From DATGZX01 sp035296965 (GTDB lineage Bacteria > Planctomycetota > Planctomycetia > Gemmatales > Gemmataceae): a DNA stretch of 9,197 nucleotides. Shown here one piece after another: positions 1 through 7,138 of this stretch; positions within the stretch are counted from its first letter, which is position 1; every line of letters begins with the position of its first letter. Position numbers and translations under genes: made by a program. The notes below the pieces were generated by a model. The model worked only from the letters and a program-made list of their open reading frames with translations, did no database searches and was not told where the DNA came from. The DNA is taken from NCBI GenBank assembly GCA_035296965.1, contig DATGZX010000254.1, forward strand, positions 1-9,197. Direction: 5' to 3'.

Positions 1-1
1 T

Positions 2-205
2 GGCGGCACTATTGGCGGCATCGGCGGCGGCTTTGGCGGCGGCATTACCGGGGGTGGCGGCGGCTTTGGCGGCGGCATTACCGGGGGTGGCAACGGCTTT
101 GGTGGCATTGGCGGCGGCATTGGCGGCAGTCCCGGGGGTGCCCCCCCCCTTCCCCAACCCCCCTATCGCCTTCCCAATTACCACCGAACCGTTCCCCCCA
201 ATTAA
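2..205 (+). CDS. C-terminal end of a glycine-rich protein (5' cut by window edge)
   Basis: The frame from base 2 is open from the window edge to TAA at 203-205. Its first 45 or so codons are mostly glycine (GGC/GGG/GGT), broken by regularly spaced Phe, Ile and Thr. It then changes to a proline-rich end (APPLPQPPYRLPNYHRTVPPN is about the final 21 residues; last residues TVPPN). An 11-codon unit is repeated exactly (23-55 and 56-88), followed by a degenerate third copy. Such tails are common on exported or surface proteins with low-complexity ends, but no family can be named from the tail alone. The choice of frame rests on the Gly periodicity. The overlapping Ala/Leu frame is only the shifted reading of the same GGC repeat. 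A run of nine C at 141-149 could hide a frameshift. If so, the protein would instead continue in the third frame to the TGA near 438-440. Confidence 0.55.
   Translation, partial: GGTIGGIGGGFGGGITGGGGGFGGGITGGGNGFGGIGGGIGGSPGGAPPLPQPPYRLPNYHRTVPPN
23..88 (+). repeat. Exact 33-bp tandem duplication in the glycine-rich tail
   Basis: Bases 23-55 and 56-88 are identical. Each encodes the 11 residues GGGFGGGITGG. Bases 89-121 form a diverged third unit (GNGFGGIGGGI). The unit length is a multiple of three, so copy number can change without breaking the frame, as is typical of slippage-expanded low-complexity tails. Confidence 0.9.
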
Positions 206-1083
206 TGGCGATGAGGGTTATGGCAAGGGCTCACGATATCCAAGCGGTTTGGAGGAACTGAGCGTGGGCTACATTGGCCAAATTCGCAATAGTTGCCGCG
301 ACTTGTTGAAACGGCCCAAGGTGGCGGAGCCCAAGCCGAGTGGGATCAGCCGCTCGCGCGGCAATGCACAGCCGGCGCCCGATCATCCCAAGCCGCAAAT
401 CGTGAAGGTGATCGCGGCAGTGCAGTCCGCTGTTGCGTGAAAGGGCCTATCCCATTTGGGGGCGTCCAAAGGGAACGCAAGAGGCCCATTTCACCAGAGT
501 CCGCATTACGGCCAGCGAGGATGATGTGCCCGCTCAGGTCATCCTCGAGATCTGCGTTCTTTGGCGTGCAGTCAGCTTGTTGACCGCATGTCGAAACGGG
601 CAAATTTTCGAGTTCACTCTGCGGCGTGTAATTCCTAAGCCTTCCGTCAGGCAGGATGTAGACTATTACCAAGAGAGGAGACAAACGTAGACTTGCTCAC
701 GCGATCGTGCAATGACTATGAGGGACTGTAGTTGCCATAAAATCGATCCCTTTCGGGGGGGCAGGCAGGGGCTCCTACGAAAAGAGCAATCCCCGAGACT
801 AGACGTACCCTGGCCGAAGAGACCAGCCATCACTTGGCGTTCTTCTCGGTACTTCCAGGGAATTCCGCCCCTTCACGCGTTCCAAGGGATTGCCGCAAGG
901 CTATAGCAAACGCCGTAGACGCCACTAACGGATCGATTCACGGAGCCGGCATTCTCTCTTCTCCTATCGCGGCCCGATCGGTAATATACAGCCCAGTTGT
1001 ATACTGACAGGTGCGATTTCAATGCTCCGTAACAGAAACCCATGCTGCTGAGAACTAGCCTTTCTTGGTCTACACGGGAGTAA
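206..1083. other. Long stretch without a convincing gene
   Basis: Short ORFs exist on both strands (for example 433-690 plus and 346-684 minus), but none has a recognisable motif, a good ribosome-binding site or consistent codon use. The part from 206 to 440, read in the third frame, has a fairly G/C-rich third position. It could be a coding remnant continuing the upstream glycine-rich gene across the C9 run at 141-149. An inverted repeat lies at 985-1003. Otherwise I see nothing, and the stretch may be decayed coding DNA. Confidence 0.4.
985..1003. promoter_or_regulatory. Short inverted repeat, possible operator or weak hairpin
   Basis: TATACA (985-990) and TGTATA (998-1003) are perfect 6-bp inverted arms separated by seven bases. 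It lies about 320 bp upstream of the serine hydrolase gene. The TACA/TGTA halves recall BlaI/MecI-type dyads, but the spacing is wider than in those operators and no such regulator is present here. This is a weak call that could arise by chance. Confidence 0.15.
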
Positions 1084-1272
1084 TTGGTTATTCTGCGCCT
1101 TGTCATTTTCATTGTGCTTGTTGCAAGTGTTGGTCTAGGATTGGCAGAGCGTGATGCGGTGCACAAGGCATCGTTGCCCTATCCAACCGACAGCTGCGGC
1201 GCGTTAGCTACCTGCCAGCCTCCACTCTGGAATTTGAAGGATTACTCCCATCTTTTAACGCAGCTGGCGTAG
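1084..1272 (+). CDS. Doubtful small membrane or secreted protein, 62 aa
   Basis: A TTG-initiated frame begins directly after an in-frame TAA (1081-1083) and runs to TAG at 1270-1272. Residues 2-20 are strongly hydrophobic (ILRLVIFIVLVASVGLGLA) and could be a signal peptide or a single transmembrane helix. They are followed by a short hydrophilic tail with two cysteines. A GGGAG at 1076-1080 sits only three bases from the TTG, which is too close for a normal ribosome-binding site. No family is recognised. It ends 52 bp before the serine hydrolase start at 1325. It may be a chance ORF or the remnant of a secreted protein. Confidence 0.2.
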   Translation: MVILRLVIFIVLVASVGLGLAERDAVHKASLPYPTDSCGALATCQPPLWNLKDYSHLLTQLA

Positions 1273-1324
1273 CGCTGTTGACCGCCGTCGCTCCGAGGCC
1301 CCAAGACCGATGAGGTGGCGTACA

Positions 1325-2572
1325 ATGACCCAGCGCAATCGTAAAGGCACTTTTCTCATCATCGCCTTTGCCCTCGCTGCAACGTCCTGCCTGATCTGGG
1401 CGGTTCTCTACGGCCGAAATGGTTATGTAGTCAGAAATATCCCTGACGATGCTCTCAAGCCTCTGGCCGACCTGGCCAAAGAGGGAGCAGACCTGAAATC
1501 CTTGAGCTTCTCAGCCCGCCCGCCGATCCTGTGCGCGTTGTCCAAAGACGATCGGGAAATGCAGGACCAGATCCTCAAGCGAATGGCTCATTTCAAGGTC
1601 CCTGGACTTAGTATCGCAGTGGTGACCAACTACAGGCTGGAGTGGGCTCGAGGGTACGGCGTCGCGCGCGCCTCCAGTGGTAGGGCCGTCACCGAGACTA
1701 CCAGCTTCCAGGCAGCGTCGATAAGCAAGACAGTGACAACCGTGGCGGCGCTTCGCCTCGTGCAACAAGGAAGGTTGAATCTGGACCAAGCTCTTAATGA
1801 AAAACTCGTCACTTGGAAGGTCGGCGACAACGAATTCACGCGCCGGGAGAAGCCGACACTGCGTCAGCTTTTAAGCCACAGCGCGGGCTTCTCGGTTGGT
1901 GGGTTTGACGGTTATGAGGTCGGAGATCGGCTACCCACGCTGCTCCAGATCCTGAATGGCAAACCGCCAGCCAACTCGCGGCCTATCCAAATTGAGTCGG
2001 TTCCCGGCAGCAAATACCAGTATTCCGGGGGCGGCTTTACCGTCCTGCAGCAGCTGATCATCGATGTCACACGCACGCCCTTCCCCGAGGCGATGCAAGA
2101 TCTGGTACTGGTCCCTGCCGGCATGAAAGATAGCACATTCCGGCAGCCCCCGCCCGTTGGGTTTGACTCTCGCGCGGCGGGGGCCCACTTCAACAGAGCC
2201 GCGCTCCGGGGCGATTGGCACGTCTATCCGGAGTTGGCGGCGGCTGGGATGTGGACGACTCCTTCCGACCTCGCCCGCTTCATCATCGCCCTGCAGAAAG
2301 CAAAGCGAGGCGACAAGGACGCGATATTGTCCCCGCATCTGATCGACGAGATGTTCCGGCGACAAATCGCTGAACACGGATTGGGCGTGGCACTCCGCGG
2401 AGAAGGAAGATCTGCCTTGTTCTTTTACTACGGGATCAACGCCGGTTTCGATAGCTGCTTCATGGGCACGGCCCAAACGGGACAGGGCGCCGTCCTCATG
2501 ACAAACGCCAGCGGCGGCAAGGAACTCATCGACGAACTGCTCGAATGTATTCGCAAGGAGTATGGCTGGTGA
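1325..2572 (+). CDS. Membrane-anchored serine hydrolase, class C beta-lactamase / S12 family
   Basis: This is probably a penicillin-binding-protein-like peptidase or esterase of the beta-lactamase (PF00144) superfamily, acting outside the cytoplasmic membrane. I chose ATG 1325 because GAGGTGG lies 6-9 bases upstream. ATG 1310 (five residues longer, GAGG 11 bases away) is the alternative, and the numbering here follows that longer form. A basic N-terminus (RNRK) precedes a hydrophobic helix at residues 14-34, so it is a signal anchor. A cysteine within the helix is a poor lipobox match. The hydrolase domain starts near residue 85, with GLSIAVV (99-105). The catalytic SxxK is S137-I-S-K140. LSHSAGF (188-194) is the usual conserved loop, and Y238-S-G replaces YxN. 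The third motif, normally H/KxG, reads F-Y-Y-G-I-N-A-G-F (372-380), so the usual His or Lys appears to be replaced by Tyr. True beta-lactamase activity is therefore doubtful. The length (415-420 aa) is normal. No operon partner is evident. Confidence 0.92.
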   Translation: MTQRNRKGTFLIIAFALAATSCLIWAVLYGRNGYVVRNIPDDALKPLADLAKEGADLKSLSFSARPPILCALSKDDREMQDQILKRMAHFKVPGLSIAVVTNYRLEWARGYGVARASSGRAVTETTSFQAASISKTVTTVAALRLVQQGRLNLDQALNEKLVTWKVGDNEFTRREKPTLRQLLSHSAGFSVGGFDGYEVGDRLPTLLQILNGKPPANSRPIQIESVPGSKYQYSGGGFTVLQQLIIDVTRTPFPEAMQDLVLVPAGMKDSTFRQPPPVGFDSRAAGAHFNRAALRGDWHVYPELAAAGMWTTPSDLARFIIALQKAKRGDKDAILSPHLIDEMFRRQIAEHGLGVALRGEGRSALFFYYGINAGFDSCFMGTAQTGQGAVLMTNASGGKELIDELLECIRKEYGW

Positions 2573-2769
2573 GAAGGGTATCTGAGAAGGAAAAGAAAGA
2601 GAAAAGAGTGCCATGCACCAAAGAGATGAGCAGGTATCTACGGACGGTGTACGCGACCGCCCGAAAGCGGCTTGCAATTAGGAATCGGAGAGTACCGCAC
2701 TCGTCTTCACGAGCCTGCCTCTCTCGTTGGATCGAGGGGGGTGGAAAGGGAACGCATCTATTTAATTGA

Positions 2770-2942
2770 ACGGCTTACGACGCGCAGAACCGCTTGATCA
2801 ACGTTACCGATCCACGCGGAGCCAACACGACCTACACCTATGACCTGGACGGCCGGCAAACCTCGATTACCGATCCGGTTGGCAACACGAGTACCTTTTC
2901 CTACGATGCTGCGGGCGCCTGACGCAGACGACCACGCCTTCG
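2770..2942 (+). pseudogene. RHS / YD-repeat fragment, frameshifted remnant
   Basis: From base 2770 one frame reads as consecutive YD repeats of an RHS-type cell-surface or toxin-delivery protein: AYDAQNRLINVTDPRG, then TYTYDLDGRQTSITDPVG, then TFSYDAAG. It hits TGA at 2920-2922. Restoring one C in GGCGCCTG would give GRLTQTTTP, the canonical continuation of the repeat, so a one-base deletion near 2914-2919 is likely. A TGA (2767-2769) lies immediately upstream and the match stops near 2942. Only about 55 residues of a protein normally over a thousand residues long remain. No toxin tip or secretion domain is present. RHS fragments like this are often left by recombination between repeats. The lost C lies in a short CC run, so a sequencing error could explain the shift, but not the missing rest of the gene. 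Confidence 0.72.
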
Positions 2943-2988
2943 CACGTGAAGAATGGCATCCAGCTTTTCACCGAACACGAGGTCGCCA

Positions 2989-5900
2989 ATGGCACGGCGT
3001 TATCTTTGCGGGCCAGCCTCGGCCGGTTTTGCGCAGCAAAACCTCGCCATTCAGGTCCAATCCAAGCAGTGCCGCGTCTTCGATGCAGGCAGCGACTTCC
3101 GTTGGGCCGGTGATTCTGCTGCTGGCTGGGAGCTAATTGGTGCCAATCTGCCTGAGGGCTGGCACCCTGACTTCGTCATCCTGTATTTGCCGTACACGAC
3201 CATTCCGGCCGGTTTATGGTCTGCCCCTGTACCAGTCGTTGGTCTGGCACCCGACTGGAACTTGCTCTGGCACTCCTATCGTCACGAATTGCCTGGCTGT
3301 GACCTCATTCTTACGGATACGGTCGGCGTGGATGCCTTGCATGCAGAAGGGATCGCCAACGTACGTTCCGCCAATCTTTTCGGCCTCGAACGCGCTTTCC
3401 TGGAACATTCCTGGGCGGATGAGCCACGCGACATCGACATCCTGTTTATCGGCAACCTGAGCGGGGCCGTGCAGCGCGAACGCCTGCCACTGCTCGGAAG
3501 AGTAGGGATTAGGGGAAAGGGGCTAGGGGCGAGGGAGTCGGGGAGGGTGGTGATCGCGCAGGGAGTATTTGGGGAGGAGTATCGGAAGCTGTTGGGACGG
3601 GCGCGGATTGTTTTCAATCGCAGCATCCGGGGGGAGTGCAACAAGCGGACTTTCGAGGCGGCGGCTGCGGGGGCTTTGCTCTTTCAGGAGGCCGGCAACC
3701 GTGAGGTGGGGGATTACTTCCGCGACCGGCAGGAGTGCGTTTTCTACACCGAAGACAACCTGGAAGAGTTGCTGGAGTACTACCTGGAGCATGAAGACGA
3801 ACGCCGGCTGATCGCCGAGGCGGCGCGGCAGAAAGTACAGGAATACAGCTTCGAGAAGCTTTGGGATCAACATCTGAAGATCATCGAAGAAGAGTGGCCT
3901 GTCCTCTTGGAACGGGCCCAGGAGCGCTGCCGGCGAAGCAAGACGCCAAGTTTGCAGGCCCGGCTGTGGCAGACGCTTTCTTCCGCGGGGCCGGAAGATA
4001 CGAACTTACCTGCCGACCTGGCTGCGGCGCTGGTCGCGGAACCGATGTCGGCCTGCTTGCATAACGCCTTGGGGTTGGCGACTGCGGCTGCTGAACAAGG
4101 TCGTGTCCCTTCGGCAACGCTGGCGCAAACGGCGACCGGGTATTTTGAGCGGGCCATCGCGTGCGATCCCACGCATGTCATGGCCGGGCTCAATTTCGCG
4201 GAGGCGCTGGCAGTTTCCGGAAAGCAGCAGGCAGCCATCGAGCAGGCGTTCCGTACGCTGGATGTGCTCAATCGTCAGCCTGAACTGGACGCCGCTTCGA
4301 TGGATGCCGGCCATTTCCCACTCGGATTCGACCTGTTCCGCGTCGAGTGGGAACGCGCAGCGTGGAGCAATGCCGGCCATCCCCATGCCGAGGCGCGGGC
4401 CAAGGCGGACCTGGTCCGCTGGCGGCTGCAGGCACTCTTGGGGAGTTTGACGGGGGCGGTGCATCACTATTATGAGGCGGCCATCCTTCGCCCCGATCTG
4501 CCATTCACGCGGGCCGCGCTCGGTTGCGCACTGGCCCGTGCCAAGCAGTTCCCGGCCGCCGTGCCGCATCTGCGCTTTGCCGTGGCGGGGAATCCCTTCG
4601 ACCTGGACGCAGCGCGGGCACTTTTCGAGGTGCTCGGCGACGTGGGCGATCAGGATGGTCAGCGCCGCCTGGCTGCGGATCGTCGGCCTCTATCCCGCTC
4701 TGCTCCGAAAGCGGTGCCGGCTGAGAAGTGGTTCATGGATTGCCCACCGGCGGGAGACGAGCTGGCGTCCATTATCATCCTCTGCTGCAATCAGCTCGAA
4801 TATACCCGGCTCTGCCTGGAGAGCGTGCTGCGGCACACCCGCCGGCCGTATGAACTGATCCTGATCGACAACGGCTCGACCGACGGCACTGCAGGATACT
4901 TAGAAGTGGCGAGTGGTGACTGGCGAGTGGCGAGAGATGCAGGAGGGCCGGAGCGGGCAGTTGTGATTCGGAATGAGACGAATGTTGGGTTTCCGGCGGG
5001 GTGCAATCAGGGACTGGCCAAGGCGCGTGGCCAGTATCTCGTGTTTCTTAACAACGATACGGTCGTCACCGAGGGTTGGTTGAACGGCCTGGTAGGCTGG
5101 GCGCTGCACGAGTGGCCAAAGGTCGGATTGGTCGGCGCGGTGACGAACTACGCCTCGCCACCGCAGCAAATCCCTGTGCCGTACAAGGACCTGGCCGGCG
5201 TGGATGGCTTTGCGGCACGCAGGCGGAGTGAGTTCGCTCATCAAGCGCTGCGCGTCGACCGGTTGACCGGTTTCTGTCTGCTGGTTCGTAGCGAGGTGCT
5301 CGAACGCATCGGCGGCTTCGACGAGCGCTATGGCCTGGGCTTCTTCGATGACGACGATCTCTGCGTGCGGGCCCGCGAGGCGGGTTTTCCTCTGCTGGTA
5401 GCCCAGAACGTCTTCATCCATCACTTCGGCAGCCGAACCTTCACCAGCCTGGGCATCGACTGCGAACGGCAGCTCAAGGACAACTTCGATCAATTCAAGG
5501 CGAAGTGGGGGCAGGAGCGTACGGCGGGCTACCGCAGTAGTGACGAGGGGCGAGGAGGAAGTGGCGAGTGGCGAGTGGTGAGTGATGAGAAGAAGGAGGG
5601 AGATGAGGGCGTTGCGCGGCCGCGGGTGTCGTTGACCATGATTGTCAAGAATGAGGAGGAGAATTTGCCGGCCTGTTTGGCGACGGCCGCGGATTTGGTG
5701 GATGAGGTGATTGTCGTCGATACGGGGTCGACTGATCGCACGAAGAATGTGGCAACGCGGCTTGGGGCGCGCGTGTTCGAATTCACCTGGGTCGATAGCT
5801 TTGCCGCTGCCCGGAATGCTGCATTGAGTCATGCGACTGGGGATTGGATCTTTTGGCTGGATGCGGATGACCGGCTCGACGAGGAAAACCGTGCCAGGCT

Positions 5901-7059
5901 TCGGGCACTCTTCGCCAAGCTGAAGGACGAGAATGTTGCCTATGGCATGAAGTGCCATTGCTTTCCCGATCCGGAGAGCAGCACAGCCACGATTGTCGAT
6001 CACGTCCGGCTTTTCCGCAATCTGCCGGGAATCCGCTGGAAATACCGCGTGCACGAGCAGATCCTGCCGGCGGTAAGGCATTCGGGCGGCACCGTGCTCG
6101 CCTCCGACGTGGTCATTCATCACGTCGGCTACGAAGATCCCAATTTGCGCGTGAGCAAGGAGCAGCGTAATCTCCGCCTGCTCCTGATGGACCATGCCGA
6201 GGAGCCCAGCGACCCGTTTACGCTCTTCAATTTGGGCTGGACCTATGCCGAATCGGGTCGGCCGGAAGAGGCGCTGCCCTATTTACGCGGAAGCCTGGAG
6301 CGTTCTCATCCCGGCGACTCCATTGTGCGTAAACTATACACGCTCATCATGTCCTGCCTTAAACAACTCGGCCAACGCCAGGAGGCGCTGTCGGTCTGCA
6401 CGGAAGGCCGGCGTCTCTACCCCGACGACGCCCAACTTCTGTTCCAGGAAGCCGTTCTCCGCCAGGAGGAAGAAGACCTGGCTGGAGCGGAAGCATGCCT
6501 GCTCCGGCTCCTCAGCACCCACGAGGGGCCCCATTTTGCCAGCGTTGCGGAGGGCATTCGGGGCCACCTGGCACGCCACAACCTGGCGGTCATCCATCGC
6601 GAACAGGGACGAAATGCGGAGGCAGAAGCCCAGTGGCTGGCCGCACTCCAGGAGCAACCCAAGTTCACTCCCGCAAGGCTCGGCCTTGGTGAGTTGTACT
6701 TGAAACAGGGTCGCCTTCAGGATCTGGAAAAGCACCTCGAAACGCTCGAAGCCTCCGCCAATGGCGCCTCGAGCCAGGCTTTCATTGGAGTGACGGCGTT
6801 GCGCGCCCGCGCCCACATGGCCCGCAAGGAATACGCGGAGGCAAGGAAAATCCTCGACGAGGCGATATCCCGCACGCCGCGCGAAACCATACTCTGGGAA
6901 GTCCTCAGCCACGCGCTATTGCAGGAAGGCAAAGACCTGGAGCGCGCGGAGCGAGCCTTAAGGACAGTCCTGGAGCTGCAGCCGGGCAATCCCGAAGCAC
7001 GCCGAAACCTGGAGATTCTGCTGAAGGACGAGCGCAGCTTCGCAGGCAGTCACACCTAG
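2989..7059 (+). CDS. Multidomain glycosyltransferase: CgeB-type GT, TPR, GT2, GT2, TPR (1356 aa)
   Basis: This is a soluble protein, with no signal peptide or membrane segment, likely to transfer several sugars during assembly of a cell-surface glycan. I chose ATG 2989 (MARRYLCGP) because GAGG sits six bases upstream and the protein fold begins there. ATG 2953 would add 12 unrelated residues encoded by RHS-like DNA. Domains: CgeB-like glycosyltransferase (about 1-300) with DILFIGNL (150-157) and FNRSIRGECNKRTFEAA (209-225); TPR-like helices (about 328-563); first GT2 (about 592-818) with IDNGSTDG (626-633), the NND metal site (688-690), FFDDDDLCVR (785-794) and HHFGSRTF (811-818); second GT2 (about 879-1063) with VVDTGSTDRT (909-918), the DAD metal site (958-960) and VHEQI (1021-1025); C-terminal TPRs (about 1076-1341). 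Three runs of 7-bp repeats are read through in frame at residues 173-186, about 640-650 and about 850-871. Codons after each run are strikingly G-ending. Substrates cannot be told from sequence. Confidence 0.95.
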   Translation: MARRYLCGPASAGFAQQNLAIQVQSKQCRVFDAGSDFRWAGDSAAGWELIGANLPEGWHPDFVILYLPYTTIPAGLWSAPVPVVGLAPDWNLLWHSYRHELPGCDLILTDTVGVDALHAEGIANVRSANLFGLERAFLEHSWADEPRDIDILFIGNLSGAVQRERLPLLGRVGIRGKGLGARESGRVVIAQGVFGEEYRKLLGRARIVFNRSIRGECNKRTFEAAAAGALLFQEAGNREVGDYFRDRQECVFYTEDNLEELLEYYLEHEDERRLIAEAARQKVQEYSFEKLWDQHLKIIEEEWPVLLERAQERCRRSKTPSLQARLWQTLSSAGPEDTNLPADLAAALVAEPMSACLHNALGLATAAAEQGRVPSATLAQTATGYFERAIACDPTHVMAGLNFAEALAVSGKQQAAIEQAFRTLDVLNRQPELDAASMDAGHFPLGFDLFRVEWERAAWSNAGHPHAEARAKADLVRWRLQALLGSLTGAVHHYYEAAILRPDLPFTRAALGCALARAKQFPAAVPHLRFAVAGNPFDLDAARALFEVLGDVGDQDGQRRLAADRRPLSRSAPKAVPAEKWFMDCPPAGDELASIIILCCNQLEYTRLCLESVLRHTRRPYELILIDNGSTDGTAGYLEVASGDWRVARDAGGPERAVVIRNETNVGFPAGCNQGLAKARGQYLVFLNNDTVVTEGWLNGLVGWALHEWPKVGLVGAVTNYASPPQQIPVPYKDLAGVDGFAARRRSEFAHQALRVDRLTGFCLLVRSEVLERIGGFDERYGLGFFDDDDLCVRAREAGFPLLVAQNVFIHHFGSRTFTSLGIDCERQLKDNFDQFKAKWGQERTAGYRSSDEGRGGSGEWRVVSDEKKEGDEGVARPRVSLTMIVKNEEENLPACLATAADLVDEVIVVDTGSTDRTKNVATRLGARVFEFTWVDSFAAARNAALSHATGDWIFWLDADDRLDEENRARLRALFAKLKDENVAYGMKCHCFPDPESSTATIVDHVRLFRNLPGIRWKYRVHEQILPAVRHSGGTVLASDVVIHHVGYEDPNLRVSKEQRNLRLLLMDHAEEPSDPFTLFNLGWTYAESGRPEEALPYLRGSLERSHPGDSIVRKLYTLIMSCLKQLGQRQEALSVCTEGRRLYPDDAQLLFQEAVLRQEEEDLAGAEACLLRLLSTHEGPHFASVAEGIRGHLARHNLAVIHREQGRNAEAEAQWLAALQEQPKFTPARLGLGELYLKQGRLQDLEKHLETLEASANGASSQAFIGVTALRARAHMARKEYAEARKILDEAISRTPRETILWEVLSHALLQEGKDLERAERALRTVLELQPGNPEARRNLEILLKDERSFAGSHT
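3505..3546 (+). repeat. Six-unit heptanucleotide G-run array inside the CgeB-type GT domain
   Basis: G-runs start at 3505, 3512, 3519, 3526, 3533 and 3540, an exact 7-base period (GGGATTA, GGGGAAA, GGGGCTA, GGGGCGA, GGGAGTC, GGGGAGG). Six units are 42 bp, exactly 14 codons, encoding GIRGKGLGARESGR. The run lies between RERLPLLGR and VVIAQGVFGEEY. Seven G-runs of three or four with 1-4-base loops (including 3545-3547) fit a G-quadruplex on the coding strand. Confidence 0.85.
4905..4939 (+). repeat. Five-unit heptanucleotide repeat (AGTGGCG type) in the first GT2 domain
   Basis: The units are AGTGGCG, AGTGGTG, ACTGGCG, AGTGGCG and AGAGATG with a strict 7-base period. They encode about VASGDWRVARD between the TAGYLE helix and VVIRNETNVGF, where GT2 enzymes have a variable loop. 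On the opposite strand the unit reads CGCCACT. Confidence 0.85.
5536..5600 (+). repeat. Heptanucleotide repeat (AGTGGCG type) in the linker between the two GT2 domains
   Basis: Clear units are AGTGGCG (5560), AGTGGCG (5567), AGTGGTG (5574) and AGTGATG (5581). They are flanked by degenerate G/A-rich units from 5536 to about 5600. The stretch encodes a charged, low-complexity linker (SSDEGRGGSGEWRVVSDE). The repeat unit is the same as in the run at 4905-4939. Confidence 0.82.
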
Positions 7060-7108
7060 GAGGGTTTTGAAAAAGTGTAGGCACATGGGGGGCATTTAGG
7101 GGGCAGAA

Positions 7109-7138
7109 TTGGCCGTGTGATTGCCATGCCGCTATAAT
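7109..7138 (+). promoter_or_regulatory. Possible sigma70-type promoter
   Basis: A perfect TATAAT (7133-7138) is preceded, 18 bases upstream, by TTGGCC (7109-7114; four of six match TTGACA). No convincing gene follows on this strand before the ArdC remnant at about 7717. It may be a relic, drive an unseen small RNA, or be chance. Confidence 0.3.

Noticed and set aside
12..440. 142-aa ORF rich in Ala and Leu over the glycine-rich tail
   Set aside because: Its first half is the shifted reading of the GGC repeats. Only the part after the C9 run could matter, and then only if a frameshift is assumed.
873..1166. 97-aa minus-strand ORF
   Set aside because: It has irregular codon use, no motif and no plausible start context.
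1931..2677. 248-aa ORF on the minus strand
   Set aside because: It lies antisense to the well-supported serine hydrolase and has no motif of its own.
2953..2988. Longer start of the large glycosyltransferase
   Set aside because: The extra 12 residues lie in junction DNA after the RHS remnant, and ATG 2989 has GAGG six bases upstream and begins the recognisable fold.
3505..5600. Heptad arrays as a CRISPR array
   Set aside because: The units are 7 bp with no unique spacers of 30 bases or so. The three arrays are short and lie inside a coding sequence.
4900..6195. 431-aa ORF on the minus strand
   Set aside because: It is antisense to the two GT2 domains. Its HHSPLAT-like stretches are the reverse reading of the heptad repeats, a common source of false proteins.
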